DNA of 64,000 nt from Parasponia andersonii (Eukaryota > Streptophyta > Magnoliopsida > Rosales > Cannabaceae). The stretch covers positions 106,825 through 170,824 of the forward strand of contig JXTB01000156.1 of the NCBI GenBank assembly GCA_002914805.1, in the 5' to 3' direction. The notes under the pieces were generated by a model that was given only the letters and a program-made list of their open reading frames with translations, searched no databases and had not been told where the DNA came from. The stretch's first letter is position 1, and every line of letters begins with the position of its first letter. The translations under genes and the position numbers were made by a program. Shown here piece by piece: positions 1 to 12,100 of this stretch.

Positions 1-821
1 AAAAAAAAATGATTTTCGAATTGGTTTTGCCCAAATGTAAATGGGCATAAATCTAGGCGAGTGATCTTCAAGTTGAAGATACCCTAAATAGAAAACATTC
101 AAATAGGTCTAACTTTGACTTTCCCCTATTCTTTGTAATTCATTCCAGCTATAGAAGTCTTAAAAGGGAAACCAAAAATGAATTCCTATATTTGCTTCAG
201 CAGTTACTAAGCTCGAGGAAGGAGTAGCTTAACTTTTAATAGCTACAGTTACAAAATGTCATATAAACCGGCTTTGAGCAACGTACCCAAAAATGGACTG
301 GTGTGACGATCTTACCCCTGATAATTATAGAGAAAAACATTTTTGGAGATGATCTATAGAGGGACAAAGCTGCCATTAGAGATGCAGATAGGTAATGGAC
401 TGGTCAAAACTCAATGCAAAGACACTACAATAGAAGTTGAACACAAGTTTTAAGACTCCTTTCCAAGAATCAAGGCCCAAAGTTTCTGCCGTAATTTAGC
501 AAATAAATATAAAATTGTTTAGAGGAATGAATGGCCCTTAGACTACAATCATGTGCCAGCAAGATCCAGCTAGCTTGTTGCTTCAAGTCTAGTTTACAGC
601 TAAATTTCTTAAACTATTGCTTATTGGCCTTGAGCTAACGACTGGTTTAATACATGATCATCTATGTTTGTGGTCCATTAGGTATCACCATTGGTCTTCA
701 CCAATTATGTATTTGACTATTATATTATATAAACATTCATACAAAACTGTATGACATTTTTAACGAGTTGTTGATATTCTTAATATATATATTTCGTAAG
801 ATATAATATGCGAAAGATATG
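1..821. other. intergenic DNA, nothing recognised
   Basis: This AT-rich flank lies left of the large Ty3/gypsy element. I see no open frame with family resemblance on either strand, no RNA gene and no clear repeat. The five bases at 822-826 (GAAAA) are the left target-site duplication of the element that follows. Confidence 0.5.
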
Positions 822-863
822 GAAAATGTTGTGCAGTCTAAAATCCTGTATGTTGGTCAATAC

Positions 864-1209
864 TAGAGCTGGCAAAATGGGTGGGTCGGGTCGGCCCGAC
901 CCGCCCATCACGGGCTTTAGGGGGTGACCGGCCCGGGCCGGCTCGGCCCCGTCAAAATAAAATATGGCGCGGTCCAGGCCCGTTGGCCCGTCGGGCTTTT
1001 TGGCGGGCCAAAACCAGGCCGGGCCCGAGACGGGCCAAAACCGAGACGGGCCGGGTCGGCCCATTTTTTTTTTCCTATTATTTGATTTTTTTTAATAACT
1101 TTTTTTAATCTGTTAAATTTAAACTTTTTATTTGAATTTTTATTTAAAAAAGTTGACAACATAAACTACATATATTTTCTATTGTTAAAAAATTAATAAT
1201 AATTAAATA
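864..1209 (-). mobile_element. hAT element end fragment inserted in the 5' LTR
   Basis: The LTR sequence is intact up to 863 and is then replaced by DNA starting TAGAGCTGGCAA. This resembles the terminal repeat of the hAT element at 24705-28507, read inward from that element's 3' end. The GC-rich CGGGCC/GGCCCG subterminal block and the AT-rich stretch behind it align with the reverse complement of about 28240-28507, so this is a second, related copy in opposite orientation. It stops at the N (1210), where LTR sequence resumes. The other end and the second target duplication (expected GTCAATAC, as at 856-863) are absent. The short proline/glycine-rich open frames here come from the GC-rich repeats and are not genes. 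Confidence 0.85.
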
Positions 1210-1210
1210 N
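1210..1210. other. assembly gap (single N)
   Basis: One N sits exactly where the hAT fragment ends and LTR sequence resumes. Compared with the 3' LTR, 48 bp of LTR (17006-17053) and the rest of the hAT copy are missing. The single N therefore stands for an unresolved gap of unknown true length, not one unknown base. Confidence 0.8.
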
Positions 1211-1488
1211 TAGTGCGACCTCTTCCGAAAGAGTTACGTGTGACCTCCACCACATAAGCTAGTCCGACCTCTTTCGAAAGAATTAAGTGCGACCAGAATG
1301 AAAAGGAAACTAGACTAAGCTTCGTCAAAATGGGTAACCTACGAAGAAAAAAAAACAAAAGTTTCTCTTTAAAGATCAATCAGTCATCTCATTTAAGTGA
1401 TTACTCAGTTATATTGTTACTCAAATTGTATTGCCCGATTATACAGTTACCCATTCTCACAATTGGGAAACATTGAGCTATCCTCACC

Positions 1489-1495
1489 TATAAAA
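1489..1495 (+). promoter_or_regulatory. TATA box of the 5' LTR
   Basis: TATAAAA follows CCTCACC and lies about 70 bp upstream of the first 90-bp unit. The 3' LTR has TATATAAA at the matching place. With usual plant spacing, transcription would start near 1520, so the whole 58-unit array would lie in the transcribed R/U5 leader. The start site is inferred. Confidence 0.7.
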
Positions 1496-1560
1496 AGGGA
1501 GTTCAATGTTTCGATGGGGGAGGACTCTTCTGGGGGAATTTTTGGAAAAACCTTTTAAAC

Positions 1561-4500
1561 TCTTGCTTCTTCTTTCCGGACAACAAGTTGTAATTTTAAA
1601 TTCTTGTAATTCTCCAGAAAATAGTGAAAAACAGTGGACGTAGGCTCATCTCTTGCTTCTTCTTTCCGGACAACAAGTTGTAATTTTAAATTCTTGTAAT
1701 TCTCCAGAAAATAGTGAAAAACAGTGGACGTAGGCTCATCTCTTGCTTCTTCTTTCCGGACAACAAGTTGTAATTTTAAATTCTTGTAATTCTCCAGAAA
1801 ATAGTGAAAAACAGTGGACGTAGGCTCATCTCTTGCTTCTTCTTTCCGGACAACAAGTTGTAATTTTAAATTCTTGTAATTCTCCAGAAAATAGTGAAAA
1901 ACAGTGGACGTAGGCTCATCTCTTGCTTCTTCTTTCCGGACAACAAGTTGTAATTTTAAATTCTTGTAATTCTCCAGAAAATAGTGAAAAACAGTGGACG
2001 TAGGCTCATCTCTTGCTTCTTCTTTCCGGACAACAAGTTGTAATTTTAAATTCTTGTAATTCTCCAGAAAATAGTGAAAAACAGTGGACGTAGGCTCATC
2101 TCTTGCTTCTTCTTTCCGGACAACAAGTTGTAATTTTAAATTCTTGTAATTCTCCAGAAAATAGTGAAAAACAGTGGACGTAGGCTCATCTCTTGCTTCT
2201 TCTTTCCGGACAACAAGTTGTAATTTTAAATTCTTGTAATTCTCCAGAAAATAGTGAAAAACAGTGGACGTAGGCTCATCTCTTGCTTCTTCTTTCCGGA
2301 CAACAAGTTGTAATTTTAAATTCTTGTAATTCTCCAGAAAATAGTGAAAAACAGTGGACGTAGGCTCATCTCTTGCTTCTTCTTTCCGGACAACAAGTTG
2401 TAATTTTAAATTCTTGTAATTCTCCAGAAAATAGTGAAAAACAGTGGACGTAGGCTCATCTCTTGCTTCTTCTTTCCGGACAACAAGTTGTAATTTTAAA
2501 TTCTTGTAATTCTCCAGAAAATAGTGAAAAACAGTGGACGTAGGCTCATCTCTTGCTTCTTCTTTCCGGACAACAAGTTGTAATTTTAAATTCTTGTAAT
2601 TCTCCAGAAAATAGTGAAAAACAGTGGACGTAGGCTCATCTCTTGCTTCTTCTTTCCGGACAACAAGTTGTAATTTTAAATTCTTGTAATTCTCCAGAAA
2701 ATAGTGAAAAACAGTGGACGTAGGCTCATCTCTTGCTTCTTCTTTCCGGACAACAAGTTGTAATTTTAAATTCTTGTAATTCTCCAGAAAATAGTGAAAA
2801 ACAGTGGACGTAGGCTCATCTCTTGCTTCTTCTTTCCGGACAACAAGTTGTAATTTTAAATTCTTGTAATTCTCCAGAAAATAGTGAAAAACAGTGGACG
2901 TAGGCTCATCTCTTGCTTCTTCTTTCCGGACAACAAGTTGTAATTTTAAATTCTTGTAATTCTCCAGAAAATAGTGAAAAACAGTGGACGTAGGCTCATC
3001 TCTTGCTTCTTCTTTCCGGACAACAAGTTGTAATTTTAAATTCTTGTAATTCTCCAGAAAATAGTGAAAAACAGTGGACGTAGGCTCATCTCTTGCTTCT
3101 TCTTTCCGGACAACAAGTTGTAATTTTAAATTCTTGTAATTCTCCAGAAAATAGTGAAAAACAGTGGACGTAGGCTCATCTCTTGCTTCTTCTTTCCGGA
3201 CAACAAGTTGTAATTTTAAATTCTTGTAATTCTCCAGAAAATAGTGAAAAACAGTGGACGTAGGCTCATCTCTTGCTTCTTCTTTCCGGACAACAAGTTG
3301 TAATTTTAAATTCTTGTAATTCTCCAGAAAATAGTGAAAAACAGTGGACGTAGGCTCATCTCTTGCTTCTTCTTTCCGGACAACAAGTTGTAATTTTAAA
3401 TTCTTGTAATTCTCCAGAAAATAGTGAAAAACAGTGGACGTAGGCTCATCTCTTGCTTCTTCTTTCCGGACAACAAGTTGTAATTTTAAATTCTTGTAAT
3501 TCTCCAGAAAATAGTGAAAAACAGTGGACGTAGGCTCATCTCTTGCTTCTTCTTTCCGGACAACAAGTTGTAATTTTAAATTCTTGTAATTCTCCAGAAA
3601 ATAGTGAAAAACAGTGGACGTAGGCTCATCTCTTGCTTCTTCTTTCCGGACAACAAGTTGTAATTTTAAATTCTTGTAATTCTCCAGAAAATAGTGAAAA
3701 ACAGTGGACGTAGGCTCATCTCTTGCTTCTTCTTTCCGGACAACAAGTTGTAATTTTAAATTCTTGTAATTCTCCAGAAAATAGTGAAAAACAGTGGACG
3801 TAGGCTCATCTCTTGCTTCTTCTTTCCGGACAACAAGTTGTAATTTTAAATTCTTGTAATTCTCCAGAAAATAGTGAAAAACAGTGGACGTAGGCTCATC
3901 TCTTGCTTCTTCTTTCCGGACAACAAGTTGTAATTTTAAATTCTTGTAATTCTCCAGAAAATAGTGAAAAACAGTGGACGTAGGCTCATCTCTTGCTTCT
4001 TCTTTCCGGACAACAAGTTGTAATTTTAAATTCTTGTAATTCTCCAGAAAATAGTGAAAAACAGTGGACGTAGGCTCATCTCTTGCTTCTTCTTTCCGGA
4101 CAACAAGTTGTAATTTTAAATTCTTGTAATTCTCCAGAAAATAGTGAAAAACAGTGGACGTAGGCTCATCTCTTGCTTCTTCTTTCCGGACAACAAGTTG
4201 TAATTTTAAATTCTTGTAATTCTCCAGAAAATAGTGAAAAACAGTGGACGTAGGCTCATCTCTTGCTTCTTCTTTCCGGACAACAAGTTGTAATTTTAAA
4301 TTCTTGTAATTCTCCAGAAAATAGTGAAAAACAGTGGACGTAGGCTCATCTCTTGCTTCTTCTTTCCGGACAACAAGTTGTAATTTTAAATTCTTGTAAT
4401 TCTCCAGAAAATAGTGAAAAACAGTGGACGTAGGCTCATCTCTTGCTTCTTCTTTCCGGACAACAAGTTGTAATTTTAAATTCTTGTAATTCTCCAGAAA

Positions 4501-6780
4501 ATAGTGAAAAACAGTGGACGTAGGCTCATCTCTTGCTTCTTCTTTCCGGACAACAAGTTGTAATTTTAAATTCTTGTAATTCTCCAGAAAATAGTGAAAA
4601 ACAGTGGACGTAGGCTCATCTCTTGCTTCTTCTTTCCGGACAACAAGTTGTAATTTTAAATTCTTGTAATTCTCCAGAAAATAGTGAAAAACAGTGGACG
4701 TAGGCTCATCTCTTGCTTCTTCTTTCCGGACAACAAGTTGTAATTTTAAATTCTTGTAATTCTCCAGAAAATAGTGAAAAACAGTGGACGTAGGCTCATC
4801 TCTTGCTTCTTCTTTCCGGACAACAAGTTGTAATTTTAAATTCTTGTAATTCTCCAGAAAATAGTGAAAAACAGTGGACGTAGGCTCATCTCTTGCTTCT
4901 TCTTTCCGGACAACAAGTTGTAATTTTAAATTCTTGTAATTCTCCAGAAAATAGTGAAAAACAGTGGACGTAGGCTCATCTCTTGCTTCTTCTTTCCGGA
5001 CAACAAGTTGTAATTTTAAATTCTTGTAATTCTCCAGAAAATAGTGAAAAACAGTGGACGTAGGCTCATCTCTTGCTTCTTCTTTCCGGACAACAAGTTG
5101 TAATTTTAAATTCTTGTAATTCTCCAGAAAATAGTGAAAAACAGTGGACGTAGGCTCATCTCTTGCTTCTTCTTTCCGGACAACAAGTTGTAATTTTAAA
5201 TTCTTGTAATTCTCCAGAAAATAGTGAAAAACAGTGGACGTAGGCTCATCTCTTGCTTCTTCTTTCCGGACAACAAGTTGTAATTTTAAATTCTTGTAAT
5301 TCTCCAGAAAATAGTGAAAAACAGTGGACGTAGGCTCATCTCTTGCTTCTTCTTTCCGGACAACAAGTTGTAATTTTAAATTCTTGTAATTCTCCAGAAA
5401 ATAGTGAAAAACAGTGGACGTAGGCTCATCTCTTGCTTCTTCTTTCCGGACAACAAGTTGTAATTTTAAATTCTTGTAATTCTCCAGAAAATAGTGAAAA
5501 ACAGTGGACGTAGGCTCATCTCTTGCTTCTTCTTTCCGGACAACAAGTTGTAATTTTAAATTCTTGTAATTCTCCAGAAAATAGTGAAAAACAGTGGACG
5601 TAGGCTCATCTCTTGCTTCTTCTTTCCGGACAACAAGTTGTAATTTTAAATTCTTGTAATTCTCCAGAAAATAGTGAAAAACAGTGGACGTAGGCTCATC
5701 TCTTGCTTCTTCTTTCCGGACAACAAGTTGTAATTTTAAATTCTTGTAATTCTCCAGAAAATAGTGAAAAACAGTGGACGTAGGCTCATCTCTTGCTTCT
5801 TCTTTCCGGACAACAAGTTGTAATTTTAAATTCTTGTAATTCTCCAGAAAATAGTGAAAAACAGTGGACGTAGGCTCATCTCTTGCTTCTTCTTTCCGGA
5901 CAACAAGTTGTAATTTTAAATTCTTGTAATTCTCCAGAAAATAGTGAAAAACAGTGGACGTAGGCTCATCTCTTGCTTCTTCTTTCCGGACAACAAGTTG
6001 TAATTTTAAATTCTTGTAATTCTCCAGAAAATAGTGAAAAACAGTGGACGTAGGCTCATCTCTTGCTTCTTCTTTCCGGACAACAAGTTGTAATTTTAAA
6101 TTCTTGTAATTCTCCAGAAAATAGTGAAAAACAGTGGACGTAGGCTCATCTCTTGCTTCTTCTTTCCGGACAACAAGTTGTAATTTTAAATTCTTGTAAT
6201 TCTCCAGAAAATAGTGAAAAACAGTGGACGTAGGCTCATCTCTTGCTTCTTCTTTCCGGACAACAAGTTGTAATTTTAAATTCTTGTAATTCTCCAGAAA
6301 ATAGTGAAAAACAGTGGACGTAGGCTCATCTCTTGCTTCTTCTTTCCGGACAACAAGTTGTAATTTTAAATTCTTGTAATTCTCCAGAAAATAGTGAAAA
6401 ACAGTGGACGTAGGCTCATCTCTTGCTTCTTCTTTCCGGACAACAAGTTGTAATTTTAAATTCTTGTAATTCTCCAGAAAATAGTGAAAAACAGTGGACG
6501 TAGGCTCATCTCTTGCTTCTTCTTTCCGGACAACAAGTTGTAATTTTAAATTCTTGTAATTCTCCAGAAAATAGTGAAAAACAGTGGACGTAGGCTCATC
6601 TCTTGCTTCTTCTTTCCGGACAACAAGTTGTAATTTTAAATTCTTGTAATTCTCCAGAAAATAGTGAAAAACAGTGGACGTAGGCTCATCTCTTGCTTCT
6701 TCTTTCCGGACAACAAGTTGTAATTTTAAATTCTTGTAATTCTCCAGAAAATAGTGAAAAACAGTGGACGTAGGCTCATC
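1561..6780 (+). repeat. 58 x 90-bp perfect tandem array in the LTR R/U5 region
   Basis: The period is 90 bp. Each unit starts TCTTGCTTCT and ends TAGGCTCATC, and 5220 bp divide into exactly 58 units. By eye I found no difference between units. The 3' LTR has a single copy at about 17403-17492 that differs at about five of 90 positions, so the array arose from the 5' LTR's own version after the two LTRs diverged. The unit contains no open frame. It includes TTGTAAT-type T-rich motifs of the kind found in plant poly(A) regions. The array is either a very recent expansion or an assembly or gap-filling artefact; perfect identity across 5.2 kb beside two N gaps makes the second a serious possibility. 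Confidence 0.97.
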
Positions 6781-6908
6781 TTTTTTGGGGCTGAACCACT
6801 ATAAAATTCTCGTCTCTTTGTTTGCTTTAATTAATTAACTATTTTCACACATAAGCCACATCTTGCAATTTTTTTAAATTTATTGTTGGCAAAACCTCCG
6901 TCAACAAT

Positions 6909-6926
6909 TGGCGCTAGAAGAAAGGC
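6909..6926 (+). other. primer-binding site of the Tat element
   Basis: Two bases after the CA end of the 5' LTR comes TGGCGCTAGAAGAAAGG. It starts with TGG, which pairs with a tRNA 3' CCA end. It is not the initiator-Met type (TGGTATCAGAGC). I cannot name the tRNA from sequence alone. Confidence 0.65.
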
Positions 6927-6967
6927 TATTCCGGCAGAAAATTTTGTCCATTCTGTTTCTTTCAATA

Positions 6968-9190
6968 ATGGCAAACACCAAAAATACTACCAGAAACACC
7001 GGAACTAGCCAAAATCATCCTCAAAGTACTGCTGCTGCACAGGCAGATCCCGCTCAGGATCAGCCTGCTGTGACCGCACCGGAAAATATTGTCTAGAGAC
7101 AGGATCACATGAAGGAAGTACTGGTGAACCTTCATCAAATTACAAGTCAGATTAATGACTCTCTATGACGACTTGCTGAGGGACAGATGCTAACTCCACT
7201 ATAGCACGAACGTCCCAGAGAACAACCTGCTCAACAACCTGAGAGAGGATTTCAAATTCATGAGACAAGGAACCGCGACCAACCTAAAGCCCGGCAGGAG
7301 CGTCGAGGAGATTTCATCTCTAAGGGAAAAGGTAAGGTCGCAGACTTGCCTCTAGTATTTGGTTCTAAAAGTTCGAGCACTGATCGTGATCGTGGACAAC
7401 CTTCCCGGAGAGCAACCATCAATCGTAATTATCTGGAACACGAGCAAAAACGTCAATCGAGGAGTGTCTTTGAAAGTATCAATAGGGAATCTCGACAAAA
7501 TCATACAGACCTGAGACAACATCTGGATCAGCGACATAGTCAGGAGCAATCCACATCGCATCATAACGACCAAAGCCAATCTCGTCGCACTGTTTCATCA
7601 GAGTCCCTAAGGTCGTAGCACACCCTACCAAACCAACCTGCCTTATATGGTGACAACGATCAAAGGCCACTCCTACCACTAGTAAGAGAGAATGTTCTCC
7701 CTCTGGATGCTGATGTTCATAATCTGAGGATTGCTTTAGATGCACTTGCTGGTTGGGACGATGAGCTCACTGGTAGGTATCGTCAATCGCCATTCAGCGA
7801 GGAGGTTCGAGCTGCCGCCTTACCTACCAGATTTAAACTTCCCACTATAAATACTTTTGATGGGAAAACTAATCCGCAGGACCATATGGATCACTTCAGC
7901 GACTTGATGGAACTTCATCGTGTTGATGATCTCGCACATTGTAGGTGTTTTGCTGTAACTCTCACGGAAGTAGCAAAGAAGTGGTTCCGATGACTCAAGT
8001 CCAACTCAATCTCGTCCTGGCAACAACTTCAGACTACATTCTTGAGGCAATTTCAGACTGCGAAGAATTTCACTGTTCCACTGGTCAGTTTGTCTGCTAT
8101 TCGGCAAGGTCCAGAGGAAACTCTACGATCTTATCTAAATCACTTTATCTCAGAATTAGCAAAGGTCAACAACCCACCTGAAGGAGGAGTTTTAACTCTA
8201 ATGATGGCTGGGGTGCGACCAGAAACTAAACTCTGGGAAGATTTACTTGAGCGAGAATGCAGAATCCTTGAAGATTTCTATCAAAGAGTTGGTCGACATT
8301 TAAGGGTGGAATCTTCACGCAAAAACCTTAAGACGACAAAGGGAGGAGGAAAGGATGCTGCCAAAGATGCGACAACAAAAAACAACAACAATAATAAGAA
8401 GTCGAACAAAAGGAGTAGTGAACAATCNAAACTCTGGGAAGATTTACTTGAGCGAGAATGCAGAATCCTTGAAGATTTCTATCAAAGAGTTGGTCGACAT
8501 TTAAGGGTGGAATCTTCACGCAAAAACCTTAAGACGACAAAGGGAGGAGGAAAGGATGCTGCCAAAGATGCGACAACAAAAAACAACAACAATAATAAGA
8601 AGTCGAACAAAAGGAGTAGTGAACAATCGACTGAGAAGCAGCCCAAACAGAAAAAGCAGGAGATTCCAAGAGCTCCCATGAGGTTCAATAATTATACTGA
8701 ATTGAACACACCCATAGATCATATATATGCAGTCACAAATCAACAGGAGTGGAATCGTCAACCGGAACCAATGAAAAAAGATAGAGCGAGGCGCGACCCG
8801 AAAAAGTTTTGTCGATATCATAATGACATTGGACACGATACAATAACTGCTTTGCCCTGAAATGTGAGATCGAAAGATTGATTAAAGAAGACCGGCTGTG
8901 GCAGTACTCTAAAAAGAATAATGAAAGGCGAGAAGAAAACTGCCAACGACCTCCAGAAATTCAGCACGAGATGCAAACTATTTTCAGAGGACCGCACACT
9001 GGGGGAGATTCCAAGAGAGCACAGGATAGATATGCGTGAGAAGCTCAACAACAGCCATTGACCAACGTCATGCACCTCGAACAGTGACCACGAAAGCTTC
9101 AGCGAGTACCGGATATGGATATTACCTCCACAGAACAAGACACGAAGGAAGACCATTATCCACATAATGATGCGTTGGTCATAAAGATCA
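6968..9190 (+). pseudogene. gag of the Tat element, interrupted
   Basis: From the ATG at 6968 one frame can be followed to about 8855. It is broken by at least five in-frame stops (for example near 7094, 7166, 7202, 7616 and 7991). The N-terminal third is Gln/Ser/Arg-rich and low in complexity. A retrotransposon gag core follows at about 7840-8310, recognisable from the phrase FDGKTNPQDHMDHF and a later QGPEETLRSYLNHF stretch. A Lys/Asn-rich linker comes next, then CRYHNDIGHDT near 8810, the start of the nucleocapsid-type motif of this lineage; frame is lost around 8858. A 200-bp perfect duplication around an N lies inside the linker and happens to keep frame (see 8228-8628). Gag would form the particle shell that packages element RNA. 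No functional product is expected. Confidence 0.85.
8228..8628 (+). repeat. perfect 200-bp direct duplication separated by one N
   Basis: 8228-8427 and 8429-8628 are identical 200-base stretches with an N at 8428 between them. This looks like two contig ends overlapping by 200 bp that were joined with a gap character instead of merged, so the true gag is probably 201 bp shorter. The extra 201 bases equal 67 codons, so the frame passes through and falsely doubles part of the protein. Confidence 0.9.
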
Positions 9191-9194
9191 ATTA

Positions 9195-12100
9195 TGGAAG
9201 ATGCAATTATGGCGAGTATTGGTCGATAACGGAAGTGCTGTTGACATTCTGTATTACAGCGCCTTTAAAAAGATGAGGTTGAATGAAAGCGACCAAAAGC
9301 CTGCCGTCACTCCACTCTATGGATTCACTGGTAACAGCATAATGCCTATGGGCGTGATCGAGTTAATGGTCAACGTTGGAACCTACCCTAGGGTTTCAAC
9401 GGTAATGACCCAGTTTTGGGTTGTAGATTACTTCTCTGCATTTAATGCTGTACTGGAAAGACCAACACTGAGGGAACTTCGAGCAGTAACATCGATCTAT
9501 CATCTCGCTATAAAATTCCCGACTCAACAAGGAGTAGAGGAGGTGCGTGGCAACCAATATAATGCAAGGACTTGTAATAACAACTCCTTAAAGCTCGTAG
9601 CAAAGGATGTGACACCTCGCACGATGATGGTCCAAAGAGAAGCGTCAGGCGAAACGTCAGTCGAAGTGTCAGTCGAAGCATCAGTCGAAACGTCAGTCGA
9701 AGCGTCAGGGGAAACGTCAATCAAAACGATAAGCGAAGATCTCGACCCTCGAGAAATCGATGGAGAGGTCAAAACGGGACCCATTGTAGACTTGGTGGAT
9801 TTGCTATTTGACAGGTCCTCCAAGATTTTAAAAATTAGAGTGAGGCTTCAAGAACCTATGCGAGCTTCATTGGTCGCTTTTTTGACATCTAATTTGGATG
9901 TCTTCGCATGGCAACATTCGGACATAGTTGGGATCGATCCGAATATCATATGTCACTGTCTTAACATAGATATAACAAAGAAGCCTGTATGACAGAAAAG
10001 AAGAGTTATGAATCCAGAATGCTACATCGCGCTGAAAGAAGAGGTAGAAAAGTTACTCGAAATTGGATTTATCAGGGAATCTTTTTATCTGAACTGACTT
10101 ACAAACCCGGTTTTAGTAAAGAAACCTAACGGGAAGTGGAGAATATGCATCGATTTCACAGATCTCAATAAAGTATGCCCGAAGGACAGCTTTCCCCTTC
10201 CAAGAATCGACCAGCTTGTAGAAGCGACGTCAGGGCATGAACTCTTAAGTTTCATGGATGCATATTCTGGATACAATCAAATCCCCATGTACGAACTAGA
10301 TGAGGAGCACACTTCGTTCATCACTGATCGGGGATTATACTGTTACAAAAAGATACCCTTCGGACTCATCAATGCAGGAGCAACCTACCAGCGTCTTGTC
10401 AATATGATGTTTGTAAAATAAATTGACAAGATAATGGAGTTATATGTTGATGACATGCTGGTGAAGTCGAAGAAAGCCGAAGATCACATCAAACATCTTG
10501 ATGAGATGTTCAAAATTCTCTGAAAATATCAAATGAAGCTGAATCCTCAAAAGTGTGCATTCGGAATAGGATCTAGAAAGTTTCTAGGTTTTATGGTCAA
10601 TCAGCGAGGCATTGAAGCTAACCCACAGAAGATACAAGTGCTGATTGATATGCAATCTCCTCGCAAACCCAAAGATATGCAGAGCTTGGCAGGAAGAGTG
10701 GCGCATTGAGTCGATTTGTATCCAAGTCGACGGATAAGTACCAACCATTCTTTGAAGTATTGAAAGGTTTGAAGACATTCGAGTAGACAGAAGAATGCGA
10801 GCAGGTGTTCCAAGAATTAAAAATACACTTGGGTTCTTCTCCCCTCCTGTCGAAGCAAAATTCGGGGGAAGAATTATATTTATACCTCACTGTTTCTAAA
10901 TATGTGACAAGCGCTGCGTTAATTCGGGAATATGAAAAGATACAGCAACCAGTGTACTACGTAAGTAAAAGATTACTCGATGCCGAAACGAGATATCCAG
11001 AGATGGAGAAATTAGCATTAGCACTCATTGTCGCATCCAGGAAACTTCGACCTTATTTTCATGCACACACCAGCAAAGTTTTCACAAACTTTCCATTAAA
11101 GTAGGTTCTGTAAAAACCCGAGGCTTCTGGGCGACTACTTAAGTGGGCAGTTGAGTTGAGTCAGTTCGACATCAATTTTCAACCTCGCACGACGATCAAA
11201 GGGCAAGCCCTCGCAGACTTCATTGCAGAATTCACATATGATGTTGATCTTCCCACAGAAGTAATCGAAAAGTCTGCTACAGATTTATCCAGATTGTGGA
11301 AGCTTTATGTCGATGGATCGTCGAATGAAAATAGAGCTGGTGTGGGCTTAGTACTAATCAGTCCTAAAAGGCATAATATTCATTGTGCACTTCACTTCAA
11401 ATTTCCAGCATCAAATAATGAGGCAGAATATGAAGCACTGATAGCCGGGCTAAAGCTCGCACAAGAAATGAAGGTCGAAGTAATTGAGGTATACAGTGAT
11501 TCCCAACTAGTCGTTTGTCAAGTAAATGGTGAATATCAAGCAAGAGGAAAGAGAATGATGGCTTATTTACAAGAGGTACAAAGATTGTTCTCGACATTCA
11601 CTGCCTATAATATTCAGCTTCTTCCTCGCATTAAGAATACTCGGGCAGATGCCCTAGCTAAACTCGCCTCAACAAAAGATGCCAAATTACTAAAGGTAGT
11701 CCCTGTCGAGTTTCTTACAAAACCTAGTATCGAAGCAGAGCCTCAAATAGCTGTGACGGTTGATAAAAGGTCATCGTGGGTAGATCTTATAATGAAGTAT
11801 ATACAAAATGGCGATCTCCCTGAAAACAAAGATAACGTAAAGCGACTTAGAATGAAAGCAGCTCGCTATGTTATCTATGACGAGAAGCTTTATCGAAGGA
11901 GTTTTAGTGCGCCGCTATTGTTATGTGTCGATGAAGAAAAAGCAGACTACATTATGAGAGAGATTCATGAAGAAATATGCGGAAATTGTTCCGGGGGACA
12001 AGCACTTGCGAATAAGATTCTAAGACAAGGGTATTTTTGGCCGACCATGAAGAAGGATATGATGGAATTTACTAGGAGGTGTAACAAATGCCAACAATTT

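Larger units (their letters stand above)
827..6906 (+). repeat. 5' LTR, inflated by a tandem array and broken by hAT DNA
   Basis: This matches the 650-bp 3' LTR base for base over long stretches. It carries two additions: a hAT end fragment (864-1209) and 58 copies of a 90-bp segment that the 3' LTR has once (1561-6780). Removing both leaves about 603 bp. The missing 48 bp correspond to 17006-17053 of the 3' LTR and were lost at the N at 1210. The U3 part holds repeated copies of an AGTGCGACCTCTTCCGAAAG-like motif, also present in the 3' LTR. Confidence 0.92.

Noticed and set aside
780..1162. Pro/Gly/Arg-rich open frames on both strands
   Set aside because: They arise from the GC-rich subterminal repeats of the hAT fragment and the flanking LTR, and have no protein resemblance.
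1561..6780. CRISPR-like array
   Set aside because: The units are contiguous with no variable spacers, in a plant LTR, so this is a simple tandem array.
8042..8860. Intact 272-residue gag protein with an internal duplication
   Set aside because: The internal repeat is an exact 200-bp duplicate around an N and is most likely an assembly artefact. The upstream frame also has stops.
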